36,789 nucleotides of DNA from assembly GCA_910588225.1 (NCBI GenBank), contig CAJUQT010000044.1, positions 1 through 36,789 of the forward strand. Reading direction: 5' to 3'. Origin of the DNA: an uncultured Acetatifactor sp. Lineage in GTDB: Bacteria > Bacillota > Clostridia > Lachnospirales > Lachnospiraceae. Shown here piece by piece: positions 1 through 7,518 of this stretch (positions are counted from its first letter, which is position 1; each line of letters opens with the position of its first letter). Both the position numbers and the translations under genes were made by a program. The notes beneath the pieces were generated by a model. That model worked only from the letters and a program-made list of their open reading frames with translations. It searched no databases and was not told where the DNA came from.

Positions 1-39
1 CCCCGACAAATCCAAGCCGGCCGTTTCTGTAAATCTTTC

Positions 40-68
40 TTTACAAATGTATCCGGTTTCAGTATAGT
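40..68 (+). promoter_or_regulatory. Putative sigma-A promoter of dnaE
   Basis: A -35 hexamer TTTACA (40-45) is followed after 17 nt by TATAGT (63-68). This fits a vegetative sigma-A promoter about 55 nt upstream of the dnaE start. An AAAGGAGT ribosome binding site (about 108-115) lies in front of the ATG at 123. Read by eye only. Confidence 0.55.
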
Positions 69-122
69 ATTTAGAGGGCGTATTTTAATACGTATAGTCT
101 CGGATAAAAAGGAGTCTTCGCC

Positions 123-3100
123 ATGGCATTTGTACATCTTCATGTCCACACGGAATATTCTCTTCTGGATGGTTCCAACAAAATAAAAGAATACGTTTCC
201 CGGGTAAAAGAGCTGGGAATGAACAGCGCTGCCATCACAGATCACGGCGTGATGTATGGTGTTATCGATTTCTACCGGGCGGCAAAGGCTGAGGGCATAA
301 AACCCATTATCGGCTGCGAAATTTACGTGGCGCCCAATTCCCGGTTTGATAAGGAGACCACCGGAGGAGAGGATCGATACTATCATCTGGTGCTGCTGGC
401 GGAGAACAATACCGGATATGCCAATCTGATGAAAATCGTCAGCAGGGGGTTTACGGAGGGATACTATTACAGGCCCCGGGTGGACATGGAAGTGCTGAAC
501 AGATACCACGAGGGGCTCATCGCGCTGTCCGCCTGCCTTGCGGGAGAGGTTCAGCGCTGGATATCCAAGGGACAGCCGGAGGAAGCCAGAAAGGCGGCGA
601 GAAAATACGAGGACTGCTTTGGAAAGGGAAACTTTTTCCTGGAGCTTCAGGATCACGGGTATCCGGAACAGAGACAGGTGAACACAGAGCTTCTGAAAAT
701 GAGCCGGGAGCTGGATATGCCGCTGGTGGCTACGAATGATGTTCATTATACCTATGAGAAGGATGCGGATTCTCACGATATTCTGCTGTGTCTCCAGACC
801 AACAAAAAGCTGGCTGACGAGGATAGAATGCGCTATGAGGGCGGACAGTATTTTGTGAAGAGCGAGGAGGAAATGAAGGGGTTGTTTCCCTATGCATGGG
901 AAGCCGTGGAAAATACCCAGAGGATTGCCGACCGCTGTGAAGTGGAAATCGAGTTCGGTGTGACGAAGCTGCCCAGGTATGAGGTGCCGGAAGGGTATGA
1001 CTCCTGGGGATATCTGAATAAATTGTGCGATGACGGACTGGTGGAACGTTACGGGGACGGAAGTCAGCCTGCGGGAGATACGGGACAGACCCTGCGGGAG
1101 CGGCTGGATTATGAGCTTTCCGTGATTCGTACTATGGGATATGTGGATTACTTTCTGATTGTGTGGGACTTTATTAATTATGCCAGAAACAATGGGATTC
1201 CGGTAGGGCCTGGCAGAGGATCCGCCGCCGGAAGTATTGTGTCTTATTGCCTGAAAATAACCAATATTGAGCCTATCCAGTACAATTTGCTGTTCGAGCG
1301 GTTTCTGAATCCGGAGCGAGTGTCCATGCCGGATATTGATATTGATTTCTGCTATAACCGCAGGCAGGAAGTCATCGACTATGTGGACAGGAAGTATGGA
1401 TCTGAGAAAGTGGTCCAGATTGTTACCTTCGGTACCCTGGCTGCAAAGGGTGTCATTCGGGATGTGGGGCGTGTCATGGACCTGCCTTATGCCTTTGTGG
1501 ATTCCATTGCCAGGATGATTCCGGGAGAGCTGAATATCACCATTGACAAGGCGCTGGAGAAGAATCCGGAATTTCATAAGCTGTATGAGGAGGATGAGCA
1601 GGTACGGCATCTGATTGATATGTGTAAACGGCTGGAGGGACTGCCCAGACATACTTCCATGCATGCTGCCGGGGTGGTCATCTGTCCGGAGGCTGCGGAT
1701 GAGTATGTGCCGCTTTCAAGAGGAAGCGACGGTTCTATCACCACACAGTTTACCATGACTACGCTGGAGGAGCTGGGACTTTTAAAAATGGATTTTCTGG
1801 GGCTGCGGACGCTCACGGTAATACAGGATGCGGTGGAGTTCGTGAAGGAGACCACAGGAAAAGAAATTGACATAGACGAGATTGACTATAATGATCCGCA
1901 GGTTCTGGCGGCCATAGGCACTGGGAAAACCGATGGCGTATTCCAGCTGGAAAGCGCGGGTATGCGGAATTTCATGAAGGAACTTCGGCCGCAGAATCTG
2001 GAAGATATCATTGCCGGTATTTCCCTGTATCGGCCGGGACCTATGGATTTTATTCCAAAATATATCAAGGGGAAAAACAATCACGCGGATGTTGCTTACT
2101 CTTGTCCGCAGCTGGAACCTATCCTGGCGCCAACTTATGGCTGTATCGTGTATCAGGAGCAGGTAATGCAGATTGTCCGGGATCTGGGCGGATATACTCT
2201 GGGACGCAGCGATCTGGTGCGCCGTGCCATGAGCAAGAAGAAGCAGTCCGTCATGGAGAAGGAACGTGCGAATTTTATTTATGGGAATGAGGAAGAAGGT
2301 GTGCCGGGGTGTGTGTCCAGAGGTATCGGAGAGAGGGTGGCCAGCGGAATTTTCGACGATATGACGGATTTTGCCAAATATGCTTTCAACAAATCTCATG
2401 CGGCCTGTTATGCGGTGGTGGCTTATCAGACGGCCTGGCTGAAATATTACTATCCTGTGGAGTTCATGGCGGCTCTGATGACTTCTGTCATTGACAATAC
2501 GAAAAAGGTGTCGGAATATATTTTGACCTGCAAGAATATGGGAATTGAGCTTTTGCCGCCGGATATCAACCAGGGACAGAGAGGCTTCTCCGTCAGCAAT
2601 GGAAGTATCCGTTATGCGCTGACTGCCATCAAGGGGGTGGGCCGGCCGGCTATCGACAGCATTGTAAAGGAACGCAGAGAGAGGGGGCTTTTTACAAATC
2701 TGAAGGACTTTATCGGGCGGACGGCGGATAAGGAAGTGAACAAGCGTGCCATGGAAAATTTTATCAAAGCGGGGGCGCTGGACGGTCTGGGTGGTACCAG
2801 GAAGCAGTTCATGAGCGTCTATGTGCAGATTATGGATCACATGGCCAAGGATAAGAAGCACAACCTGGCAGGACAGATTTCCCTCTTTGACATTGCGGAC
2901 GAGTCTCAGAAGGAGGAATTTGACATCCGTATGCCGGATGTGGGTGAGTATCCTAAGGAAATGATATTGACATTTGAAAAGGAAGTGTTGGGCATTTACC
3001 TCAGCGGTCATCCGCTGGAGTCCGATCAGGAGCTCTGGCAGCGCTATATTACTCATACCACCAATGATTTTGCACTGGACGAGGAAATTGGAAGTGCGAA

Positions 3101-3929
3101 GGTGGCGGATCAGACGAAGGTGGTAGTAGGAGGGATGATTGCGGATAAGACCATCAAGTACACAAGGAATGACAAGGTGATGGCTTTTTTAAATCTGGAA
3201 GACCTGGTAGGCAATGTGGAGGTTGTGGTATTCCCCAGGGATTATGAGCAGTACAGCGCCATGCTGACGGAGGATGCAAGAATCTTCATCAGAGGACGGG
3301 CCAATGCGGAGGAAGATAAGGACGGGAAAGTAGTCTGCGAGCAGATTGTCACTTTCGAGGAAGCGGCTGAAGCGAAGGGAAGCCCCATTTTCCGGAACCG
3401 GTGGGGAAAAGAGTATGGAAACGGCGGTTATGGAAGCAGAGGCAGCGGAGGAAGACGGGGAAGCGGATACGTAAGCCCGGGTGCCGGAAGTTATGGAGAG
3501 AACGAATCCGGTGGAAATTCAGGGACCGGGAGCTGTGGAGAGAACGGCTTTGGCGGGAATTGCGGTGCCGGTGAAAGCCGAGAGGCAGGTATAGGCTCCG
3601 GCAGGAATGAATACGGCGGAAATGCTGGTGATGGAAATAGTGTGAATGGATCAGGCAACGGTAAGAAAGCTTCCCAAAAGGTTCCGGAGGGTGTGTGGAT
3701 TCAATTTTCCGATGCGGACAGCTATTTTGCCAGAGAGAAGGAATTGCTTTCCGCCATTGCGGATTCCGACGGAGAGGACGATGTTGTCATCTACCTGAAG
3801 GACACGAAAGCGTACAAACTTCTGCCTCCTAATCGTCGGGTGCAGGCCGACGGAGAGCTGCAGCGGAAGCTGGGTGGTATATTTGGTGTGGAAAACGTGA
3901 AAATTCGAAAAAATGCGGCTGCAGGCTGA
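123..3929 (+). CDS. dnaE: DNA polymerase III alpha subunit (DnaE)
   Basis: Replicative C-family DNA polymerase catalytic subunit, 1268 aa. The N-terminus carries a PHP domain (HLHVHTEYSLLDG at residues 5-17, NDVHYTYEKDADSHD near 205-219). The palm shows GRGSAAGSIVSYC near 365 and the catalytic aspartates in MPDIDIDF (residues 402-409), with TDGVFQLESAGM near 605. The conserved FNKSHAACYAVVAYQTAW block, a helix-hairpin-helix stretch and an OB-fold-like segment (about 1010-1085) follow. It is longer than a usual DnaE1, mainly because of a glycine/asparagine/serine-rich linker of about 80 residues (roughly 1098-1180) that contains two tandem 14-residue repeats before a short conserved C-terminal domain. 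The start has a good ribosome binding site. No PolC-type exonuclease insertion is visible, so this is DnaE rather than PolC. pfkA follows 81 nt downstream, with its own promoter. Confidence 0.97.
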   Translation: MAFVHLHVHTEYSLLDGSNKIKEYVSRVKELGMNSAAITDHGVMYGVIDFYRAAKAEGIKPIIGCEIYVAPNSRFDKETTGGEDRYYHLVLLAENNTGYANLMKIVSRGFTEGYYYRPRVDMEVLNRYHEGLIALSACLAGEVQRWISKGQPEEARKAARKYEDCFGKGNFFLELQDHGYPEQRQVNTELLKMSRELDMPLVATNDVHYTYEKDADSHDILLCLQTNKKLADEDRMRYEGGQYFVKSEEEMKGLFPYAWEAVENTQRIADRCEVEIEFGVTKLPRYEVPEGYDSWGYLNKLCDDGLVERYGDGSQPAGDTGQTLRERLDYELSVIRTMGYVDYFLIVWDFINYARNNGIPVGPGRGSAAGSIVSYCLKITNIEPIQYNLLFERFLNPERVSMPDIDIDFCYNRRQEVIDYVDRKYGSEKVVQIVTFGTLAAKGVIRDVGRVMDLPYAFVDSIARMIPGELNITIDKALEKNPEFHKLYEEDEQVRHLIDMCKRLEGLPRHTSMHAAGVVICPEAADEYVPLSRGSDGSITTQFTMTTLEELGLLKMDFLGLRTLTVIQDAVEFVKETTGKEIDIDEIDYNDPQVLAAIGTGKTDGVFQLESAGMRNFMKELRPQNLEDIIAGISLYRPGPMDFIPKYIKGKNNHADVAYSCPQLEPILAPTYGCIVYQEQVMQIVRDLGGYTLGRSDLVRRAMSKKKQSVMEKERANFIYGNEEEGVPGCVSRGIGERVASGIFDDMTDFAKYAFNKSHAACYAVVAYQTAWLKYYYPVEFMAALMTSVIDNTKKVSEYILTCKNMGIELLPPDINQGQRGFSVSNGSIRYALTAIKGVGRPAIDSIVKERRERGLFTNLKDFIGRTADKEVNKRAMENFIKAGALDGLGGTRKQFMSVYVQIMDHMAKDKKHNLAGQISLFDIADESQKEEFDIRMPDVGEYPKEMILTFEKEVLGIYLSGHPLESDQELWQRYITHTTNDFALDEEIGSAKVADQTKVVVGGMIADKTIKYTRNDKVMAFLNLEDLVGNVEVVVFPRDYEQYSAMLTEDARIFIRGRANAEEDKDGKVVCEQIVTFEEAAEAKGSPIFRNRWGKEYGNGGYGSRGSGGRRGSGYVSPGAGSYGENESGGNSGTGSCGENGFGGNCGAGESREAGIGSGRNEYGGNAGDGNSVNGSGNGKKASQKVPEGVWIQFSDADSYFAREKELLSAIADSDGEDDVVIYLKDTKAYKLLPPNRRVQADGELQRKLGGIFGVENVKIRKNAAAG
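3486..3569 (+). repeat. Two tandem 42-bp repeats inside dnaE
   Basis: Within the glycine-rich linker of DnaE two consecutive 14-codon units are seen, 3486-3527 and 3528-3569. They encode GSYGENESGGNSGT and GSCGENGFGGNCGA. A weaker third copy (GSGRNEYGGNAGDG) follows near 3597. The reading frame is kept, which suggests in-frame expansion of a disordered linker. Confidence 0.7.
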
Positions 3930-3947
3930 TAAATATCCGCTCCCCTA

Positions 3948-3976
3948 TTGAAAAGCGTTTCAAAAAGGATTAAAAT
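3948..3976 (+). promoter_or_regulatory. Putative pfkA promoter with palindrome over -35
   Basis: TTGAAA (3948-3953), a 17-nt spacer and TAAAAT (3971-3976) form a plausible sigma-A promoter. The -35 lies in a palindrome, TTGAAA-AGCG-TTTCAA (3948-3963), which could be an operator. It resembles a catabolite-response element, but the centre does not align with the cre consensus. Confidence 0.5.
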
Positions 3977-4010
3977 GGATAAGCGAAAGAGTTGCGAGGA
4001 GGAATGAAGC

Positions 4011-4985
4011 ATGTCTGATAAATTAAAAACAATAGCAGTTTTGACCAGCGGCGGAGATGCGCCGGGAATGAATGCCGCCATCCGTGCGGTGGTTCGTACG
4101 GCTATTTACAGAGGTCTGAAGGTTAAGGGCATCAAAAAGGGCTATAACGGCCTGTTAAACGAAGATATTATAGATATGGAGCCCCGTCATGTGTCTGATA
4201 TTATTCAGAAGGGCGGCACCGTTCTGGGAACGGCCAGATGTCTGGAATTTAAGAGGCCGGAGTACCAGAAAAAGGCGGCTGATATCTGCAGAAAGCATGG
4301 CATAGACGGAATCGTGGTCATCGGCGGAGATGGTTCTTACCGGGGAGCCCAGGCCCTCTCCAGACAGGGAATCAATGCCGTGGGGATTCCTGGGACGATT
4401 GACCTGGATATTGCATGTACGGATTATACCATAGGGTTTGACACAGCTGTGAATACTGCGATGCAGGCTATTGATAAGGTAAAGGATACTTCTTCTTCTC
4501 ATGAGCGCTGCAGTATTATAGAAGTAATGGGACGCCATGCCGGATACATTGCACTCTGGTGCGGTATTGCCAATGGTGCGGAAGATATTCTGCTTCCCGA
4601 GAATTATGATTACGATGAACAGGAAATTGTCAACCACATTATCCAGAGTCGTAAGAGAGGCAAAATCCATCATTTGATTATCAATGCGGAAGGCATTGGC
4701 CATTCTACTTCCATGGCAAAAAGAATTGAAGCTGCGACCGGAGTGGAAACCAGGGCTACGATTTTGGGTTACATGCAGCGCGGAGGCAGCCCTACGGCCA
4801 CGGACCGTTATTATGCTTCCGTTATGGGGGCCCGGGCGGTAGATATTATGCTGGAAGGCAGGACAAATCGTGTGGTGGGTTATCGCTATGGTGAATTTAC
4901 TGATTTTGGCATAGAGGAAGCATTGATGATGCAGAAGGATATTGACAGATATCAGTATGAAGTAGCCAGAATGCTGACGATCTGA
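4011..4985 (+). CDS. pfkA: ATP-dependent 6-phosphofructokinase
   Basis: Glycolytic kinase that phosphorylates fructose 6-phosphate to fructose 1,6-bisphosphate; 324 aa, the normal length of bacterial PfkA. The nucleotide-binding loop TSGGDAPGMNAAIRAVVR is at residues 10-27. GGDGSYRGAQAL (about 105-116) has the glycine typical of ATP-using rather than pyrophosphate-using enzymes. The catalytic motif reads GTIDLD instead of the common GTIDND; both aspartates are kept. MGRHAGYIAL and the late GYMQRGGSPTATDR substrate/effector segments are present. The ATG follows a strong AGGAGG site. It has its own promoter and a strong terminator immediately after the stop, so it is probably monocistronic. Confidence 0.97.
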   Translation: MSDKLKTIAVLTSGGDAPGMNAAIRAVVRTAIYRGLKVKGIKKGYNGLLNEDIIDMEPRHVSDIIQKGGTVLGTARCLEFKRPEYQKKAADICRKHGIDGIVVIGGDGSYRGAQALSRQGINAVGIPGTIDLDIACTDYTIGFDTAVNTAMQAIDKVKDTSSSHERCSIIEVMGRHAGYIALWCGIANGAEDILLPENYDYDEQEIVNHIIQSRKRGKIHHLIINAEGIGHSTSMAKRIEAATGVETRATILGYMQRGGSPTATDRYYASVMGARAVDIMLEGRTNRVVGYRYGEFTDFGIEEALMMQKDIDRYQYEVARMLTI

Positions 4986-5004
4986 TGAAATTCTTAGAGG
5001 TTGC

Positions 5005-5043
5005 GGACGGCTATTCCCGGGGGGAATGACCGTCCTTGTTTTT
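5005..5043 (+). terminator. Rho-independent terminator after pfkA
   Basis: GGACGG (5005-5010) pairs with CCGTCC (5030-5035), with an inner ATTCCC/GGGAAT extension, and TTGTTTTT follows (5036-5043). Confidence 0.85.
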
Positions 5044-5068
5044 AGGCTTGGAACGAGGGGGAAACAGT

Positions 5069-5854
5069 ATGATTACCAGCAGCTCTAATTCAAGACTCAA
5101 ACAGCTGGCGTTATGGCAGGCAAAAGCGAAAGAGAGGCGTGCGGCAGGTGTTTTCCTTGTAGAGGGATTTAAGATGTTCCTGGAAGCTCCTGAAGTGCAG
5201 ATAAAGGAAGTCTATCTATCCGGGGAAGCTGCGGAGAAGATACGGGAGTATCCTGAGGTAAGGGAAAAGCTGGAGAGGACTGGCTATGAGACAGTGGCGC
5301 CGGGAGTATTCGGGAAAATATCGGATACGTTGACACCTCAGGGGATTCTGTGTGTGATGGCGAGAACGGAATACAGGCTGGAGGAGCTGCTTGCGGTTCC
5401 AAAGCCTGTGTTTGTGGTACTGGAAAACCTGCAGGACCCGGGAAACCTGGGAACCATTGTGAGAACCGGCGAGGGGGCGGGTATAACGGGAATCATCATG
5501 AGCAGAGGGACAGTGGATATCTATAATTCGAAAACCATTCGGGCTACCATGGGATCCATATATCGGGTTCCTTTTATTTATGAGGAAGATTTATGTAAAA
5601 CGGTCAGAGCGCTGGGGGAACGGGGGATACGTACCTATGCCGCATATCTTGCAGGGGAGAAGTCTTATGATGCTTTTTCCTATAGAGAGGGGACGGCGTT
5701 TCTTATCGGAAATGAGGGAAATGGCTTAAGCGTGGAACTGGCCAAGAGCGCGGATGAGTATCTGAAAATACCCATGGAGGGCCGGGTGGAATCCCTGAAT
5801 GCGGCTGTTTCGGCAGCGCTTTTGATGTACGAGGCACACCGTCAGAGACATTGA
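5069..5854 (+). CDS. SpoU/TrmH-family RNA 2'-O-ribose methyltransferase
   Basis: Predicted S-adenosylmethionine-dependent RNA ribose methyltransferase of the SPOUT superfamily, 261 aa from the chosen start. An N-terminal substrate-binding domain (KQLALWQAKAKERR, FLVEGFKM) precedes the catalytic SpoU domain. The three SpoU motifs are visible: LENLQDPGNLGTIVRTGEGAG (about 118-138), FLIGNEGNG, and IPMEGRVESLNAAVSAALL near the C-terminus, which form the knotted cofactor site. An upstream in-frame ATG at 5036 lies in the pfkA terminator; the ATG at 5069 has a GAGGGGG ribosome binding site and matches the usual family N-terminus. Whether the substrate is 23S rRNA or tRNA cannot be told from the sequence. 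It lies between the pfkA terminator and a new promoter that starts 2 nt after its stop. Confidence 0.92.
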   Translation: MITSSSNSRLKQLALWQAKAKERRAAGVFLVEGFKMFLEAPEVQIKEVYLSGEAAEKIREYPEVREKLERTGYETVAPGVFGKISDTLTPQGILCVMARTEYRLEELLAVPKPVFVVLENLQDPGNLGTIVRTGEGAGITGIIMSRGTVDIYNSKTIRATMGSIYRVPFIYEEDLCKTVRALGERGIRTYAAYLAGEKSYDAFSYREGTAFLIGNEGNGLSVELAKSADEYLKIPMEGRVESLNAAVSAALLMYEAHRQRH

Positions 5855-5855
5855 C

Positions 5856-5884
5856 TTGACAAATTCCCGGCCATCTGTTATGAT
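5856..5884 (+). promoter_or_regulatory. Strong sigma-A promoter of the cell wall hydrolase gene
   Basis: TTGACA (5856-5861), an exact 17-nt spacer and TATGAT (5879-5884). It begins directly after the stop of the methyltransferase gene and leaves a leader of about 90 nt. Confidence 0.75.
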
Positions 5885-5886
5885 AC

Positions 5887-5961
5887 CTTTGTAACAAATT
5901 TAATAACTTTGTAATAACTTTATTAAAAAGTGGCATACTTTTTGCAAAGTAACAAAATTTG
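5887..5961 (+). repeat. Repeat-rich leader of the cell wall hydrolase gene
   Basis: The leader holds direct repeats CTTTGTAA (5887-5894, 5907-5914) and TAATAACTTT (5901-5910, 5912-5921). It also has an imperfect inverted repeat (5895-5911 against 5945-5961, 13 of 17 positions) ending 7 nt before the AGGAGG-type ribosome binding site. It may bind a regulator or fold so as to affect translation. Confidence 0.45.
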
Positions 5962-5978
5962 TTTATGGAGGTAGAAAA

Positions 5979-7061
5979 ATGAAAAGATGCAGAAAGCTGT
6001 ACACTGCAGTTTCAGGGCTTATGTTGTCGTTGGTTCTGGCGCTGCAGACGGGCATGGATGCACGGGCTGTGGATAACGATTATCTGCGGCAGCTGCGCGG
6101 GGGTGTGACTGCCGTGCTGAATCCGGGCTCTTCCAATTCCTCTGACATCATCAGTGCTACTGCCAGGGAGCTGAATCTCAGCCTTGAGGAGAAGAAAGAG
6201 GAAGAAAAGGAATCAAAGCTGGTCATGGCCAATGTGTCAAATGCACTGAACGTGAGAAGCGACGCAAATGAGACAGCTGAAAAGGTAGGGATGTTATACA
6301 AAGACTGCGGAGGAACCATTCTTGAGCGAAGAGACGGGTGGACGAAGCTGCAGTCGGGCAATATCATCGGATGGGCTTCCGATGAATATCTGCTGTTCGG
6401 GGAAGATGCTCTGGCTCTGGCGAACAGCGTGGGCAAGATGATTGCCACTATCAGTACGGAGACACTCCGGGTACGGACGGAACCCAATACTGAGGCTGGG
6501 GTGTGCGGACTGCTTCCACAGGGGGAAATCGTGGAGGTTCTGAGTCAGGATGAAGACGGGTGGGTCTGTGTGGATTTTGAAGGCAGCGACGGTTATGTAT
6601 CCACGGAATATGTAGCGTTGGATTTTATTATTGACGCCGGAGAGACCATGGATGAAATCAAGGCTCGGCAAGCCGCGGAGGAAGAAGCAAAGCGGCATAG
6701 AAATTACGGAGAGTATACAACGGATGCGGATACCACATTGCTCCTGGCCGCGCTGATTCAGTGTGAGGCAGGTTCGGAAAGTTATGAAGGTAAGGTTGCG
6801 GTTGGCGCGGTGGTTATGAACCGTGTGAGAAGTGCGGCATACCCGAATTCCATCCATGGTGTCATTTATGCTTCCGGCCAGTTTACACCGGCTATGAACG
6901 GCAAGGTGAATGCGCTGTATGAGTCCGGCAAGATTTCCGCAAGCTGTATTCAGGCGGCAGAGGAGGCCCTGTCAGGGGTATCCAATGTTGGAGATCTGAC
7001 ACATTTCCGCCGTAACAATGGTCGTGAGGGACTGGTGATCGGCAATCACGTATTTTATTAA
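5979..7061 (+). CDS. Secreted SH3-domain cell wall hydrolase (SleB-type)
   Basis: Predicted exported peptidoglycan hydrolase, 360 aa. Residues 1-30 form a signal peptide: basic start MKRCRK, a hydrophobic core, and probable cleavage after ARA. Two bacterial SH3-like domains follow, about 78-140 (NALNVRSDANETAEKVG) and 155-215 (LRVRTEPNTEAGVCG), each with the typical binding-loop tryptophan or glycine pattern. A charged linker leads to a C-terminal cell wall hydrolase domain (about 245-360) of the SleB/CwlJ type, with LIQCEAGSESYEGKVAVGAVVMNRV including the likely catalytic glutamate, and FTPAMNGK. Proteins of this fold in sporulators include spore cortex lytic enzymes, but a vegetative-type promoter and SH3 repeats also allow a growth-phase role. 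It is monocistronic, with promoter and terminator close by. Confidence 0.9.
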   Translation: MKRCRKLYTAVSGLMLSLVLALQTGMDARAVDNDYLRQLRGGVTAVLNPGSSNSSDIISATARELNLSLEEKKEEEKESKLVMANVSNALNVRSDANETAEKVGMLYKDCGGTILERRDGWTKLQSGNIIGWASDEYLLFGEDALALANSVGKMIATISTETLRVRTEPNTEAGVCGLLPQGEIVEVLSQDEDGWVCVDFEGSDGYVSTEYVALDFIIDAGETMDEIKARQAAEEEAKRHRNYGEYTTDADTTLLLAALIQCEAGSESYEGKVAVGAVVMNRVRSAAYPNSIHGVIYASGQFTPAMNGKVNALYESGKISASCIQAAEEALSGVSNVGDLTHFRRNNGREGLVIGNHVFY

Positions 7062-7091
7062 GTATTCATAGAGAAGAGGTTGACTGTGTTA

Positions 7092-7134
7092 CAGGCGGCA
7101 GAGCGGGAAAGGCTTTGCCGCCTGTCTGCTTTTT
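7092..7134 (+). terminator. Rho-independent terminator after the cell wall hydrolase
   Basis: CAGGCGGCA (7092-7100) and TGCCGCCTG (7116-7124) form a 9-bp perfect stem, followed by TCTGCTTTTT. Confidence 0.85.
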
Positions 7135-7398
7135 GAAATGTGCATCATTACCGGCCCGGCCCGCGTACCGGTTCCGGATCAGCCTGAACTGTCATTGTTC
7201 TGCAGGTTACAGTTACCTCCGTTCACAGCAATAGATGTACAGAGAACCGCATTGTGAAAAGGTCATTCGCAAGAACAGAGGGTTCATACATAGCGTTTTC
7301 GGGTTTGTCACGTAAAGAGCGCGTGAAAACACCTCACGGCGACACCGAGTGAACAGTAACTTCCATAGAACTTTCCACAGAAAAAGATTTAAAAGCAC
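7135..7398. other. Intergenic stretch with no recognised gene
   Basis: Between the terminator of the hydrolase gene and the promoter of the radical SAM gene. I see no convincing ORF with a ribosome binding site on either strand, and no RNA gene. The only reading frames are short antisense ones without family resemblance. Confidence 0.5.
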
Positions 7399-7427
7399 TT
7401 GCATAATCAGAACATATGTGCTATTCT
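7399..7427 (+). promoter_or_regulatory. Promoter of the radical SAM/DUF4130 operon
   Basis: TTGCAT (7399-7404), a 17-nt spacer and TATTCT (7422-7427), with an upstream TG at 7419-7420 giving an extended -10. It leaves a leader of about 85 nt to the chosen start at 7519. Confidence 0.6.
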
Positions 7428-7432
7428 AAAAC

Positions 7433-7446
7433 CGAACAAATGTTTT
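7433..7446 (+). promoter_or_regulatory. LexA (SOS) box at the radical SAM operon promoter
   Basis: CGAACAAATGTTTT matches the Gram-positive SOS consensus CGAACRNRYGTTYC at 13 of 14 positions. It begins 6 nt after the -10, so a bound repressor would cover the transcription start. A weaker related site, AGAACATATGTGCT (7409-7422, 11 of 14), lies between the -35 and -10. The inference is LexA repression of a DNA repair operon. Confidence 0.65.
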
Positions 7447-7518
7447 GCATGGCATGGCAGAACAAAATGGGAACAGATGGAGATGTGGAAGATGGAGTAT
7501 ATGGTGAAGGAAGGGGAT

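Noticed and set aside
1782..3056. 424-codon open frame on the minus strand opposite dnaE
   Set aside because: Antisense shadow of conserved DnaE sequence; no recognisable motifs or start signals.
3949..3962. cre (CcpA) site at the pfkA promoter
   Set aside because: TGAAAAGCGTTTCA is palindromic, but the central bases do not align with the CG of the cre consensus; listed only as an unnamed palindrome.
5887..5921. WalR binding site before the cell wall hydrolase gene
   Set aside because: TGTAAC and TGTAAT half-sites are present, but their spacing (14 nt) is not the 5 nt of the WalR consensus.
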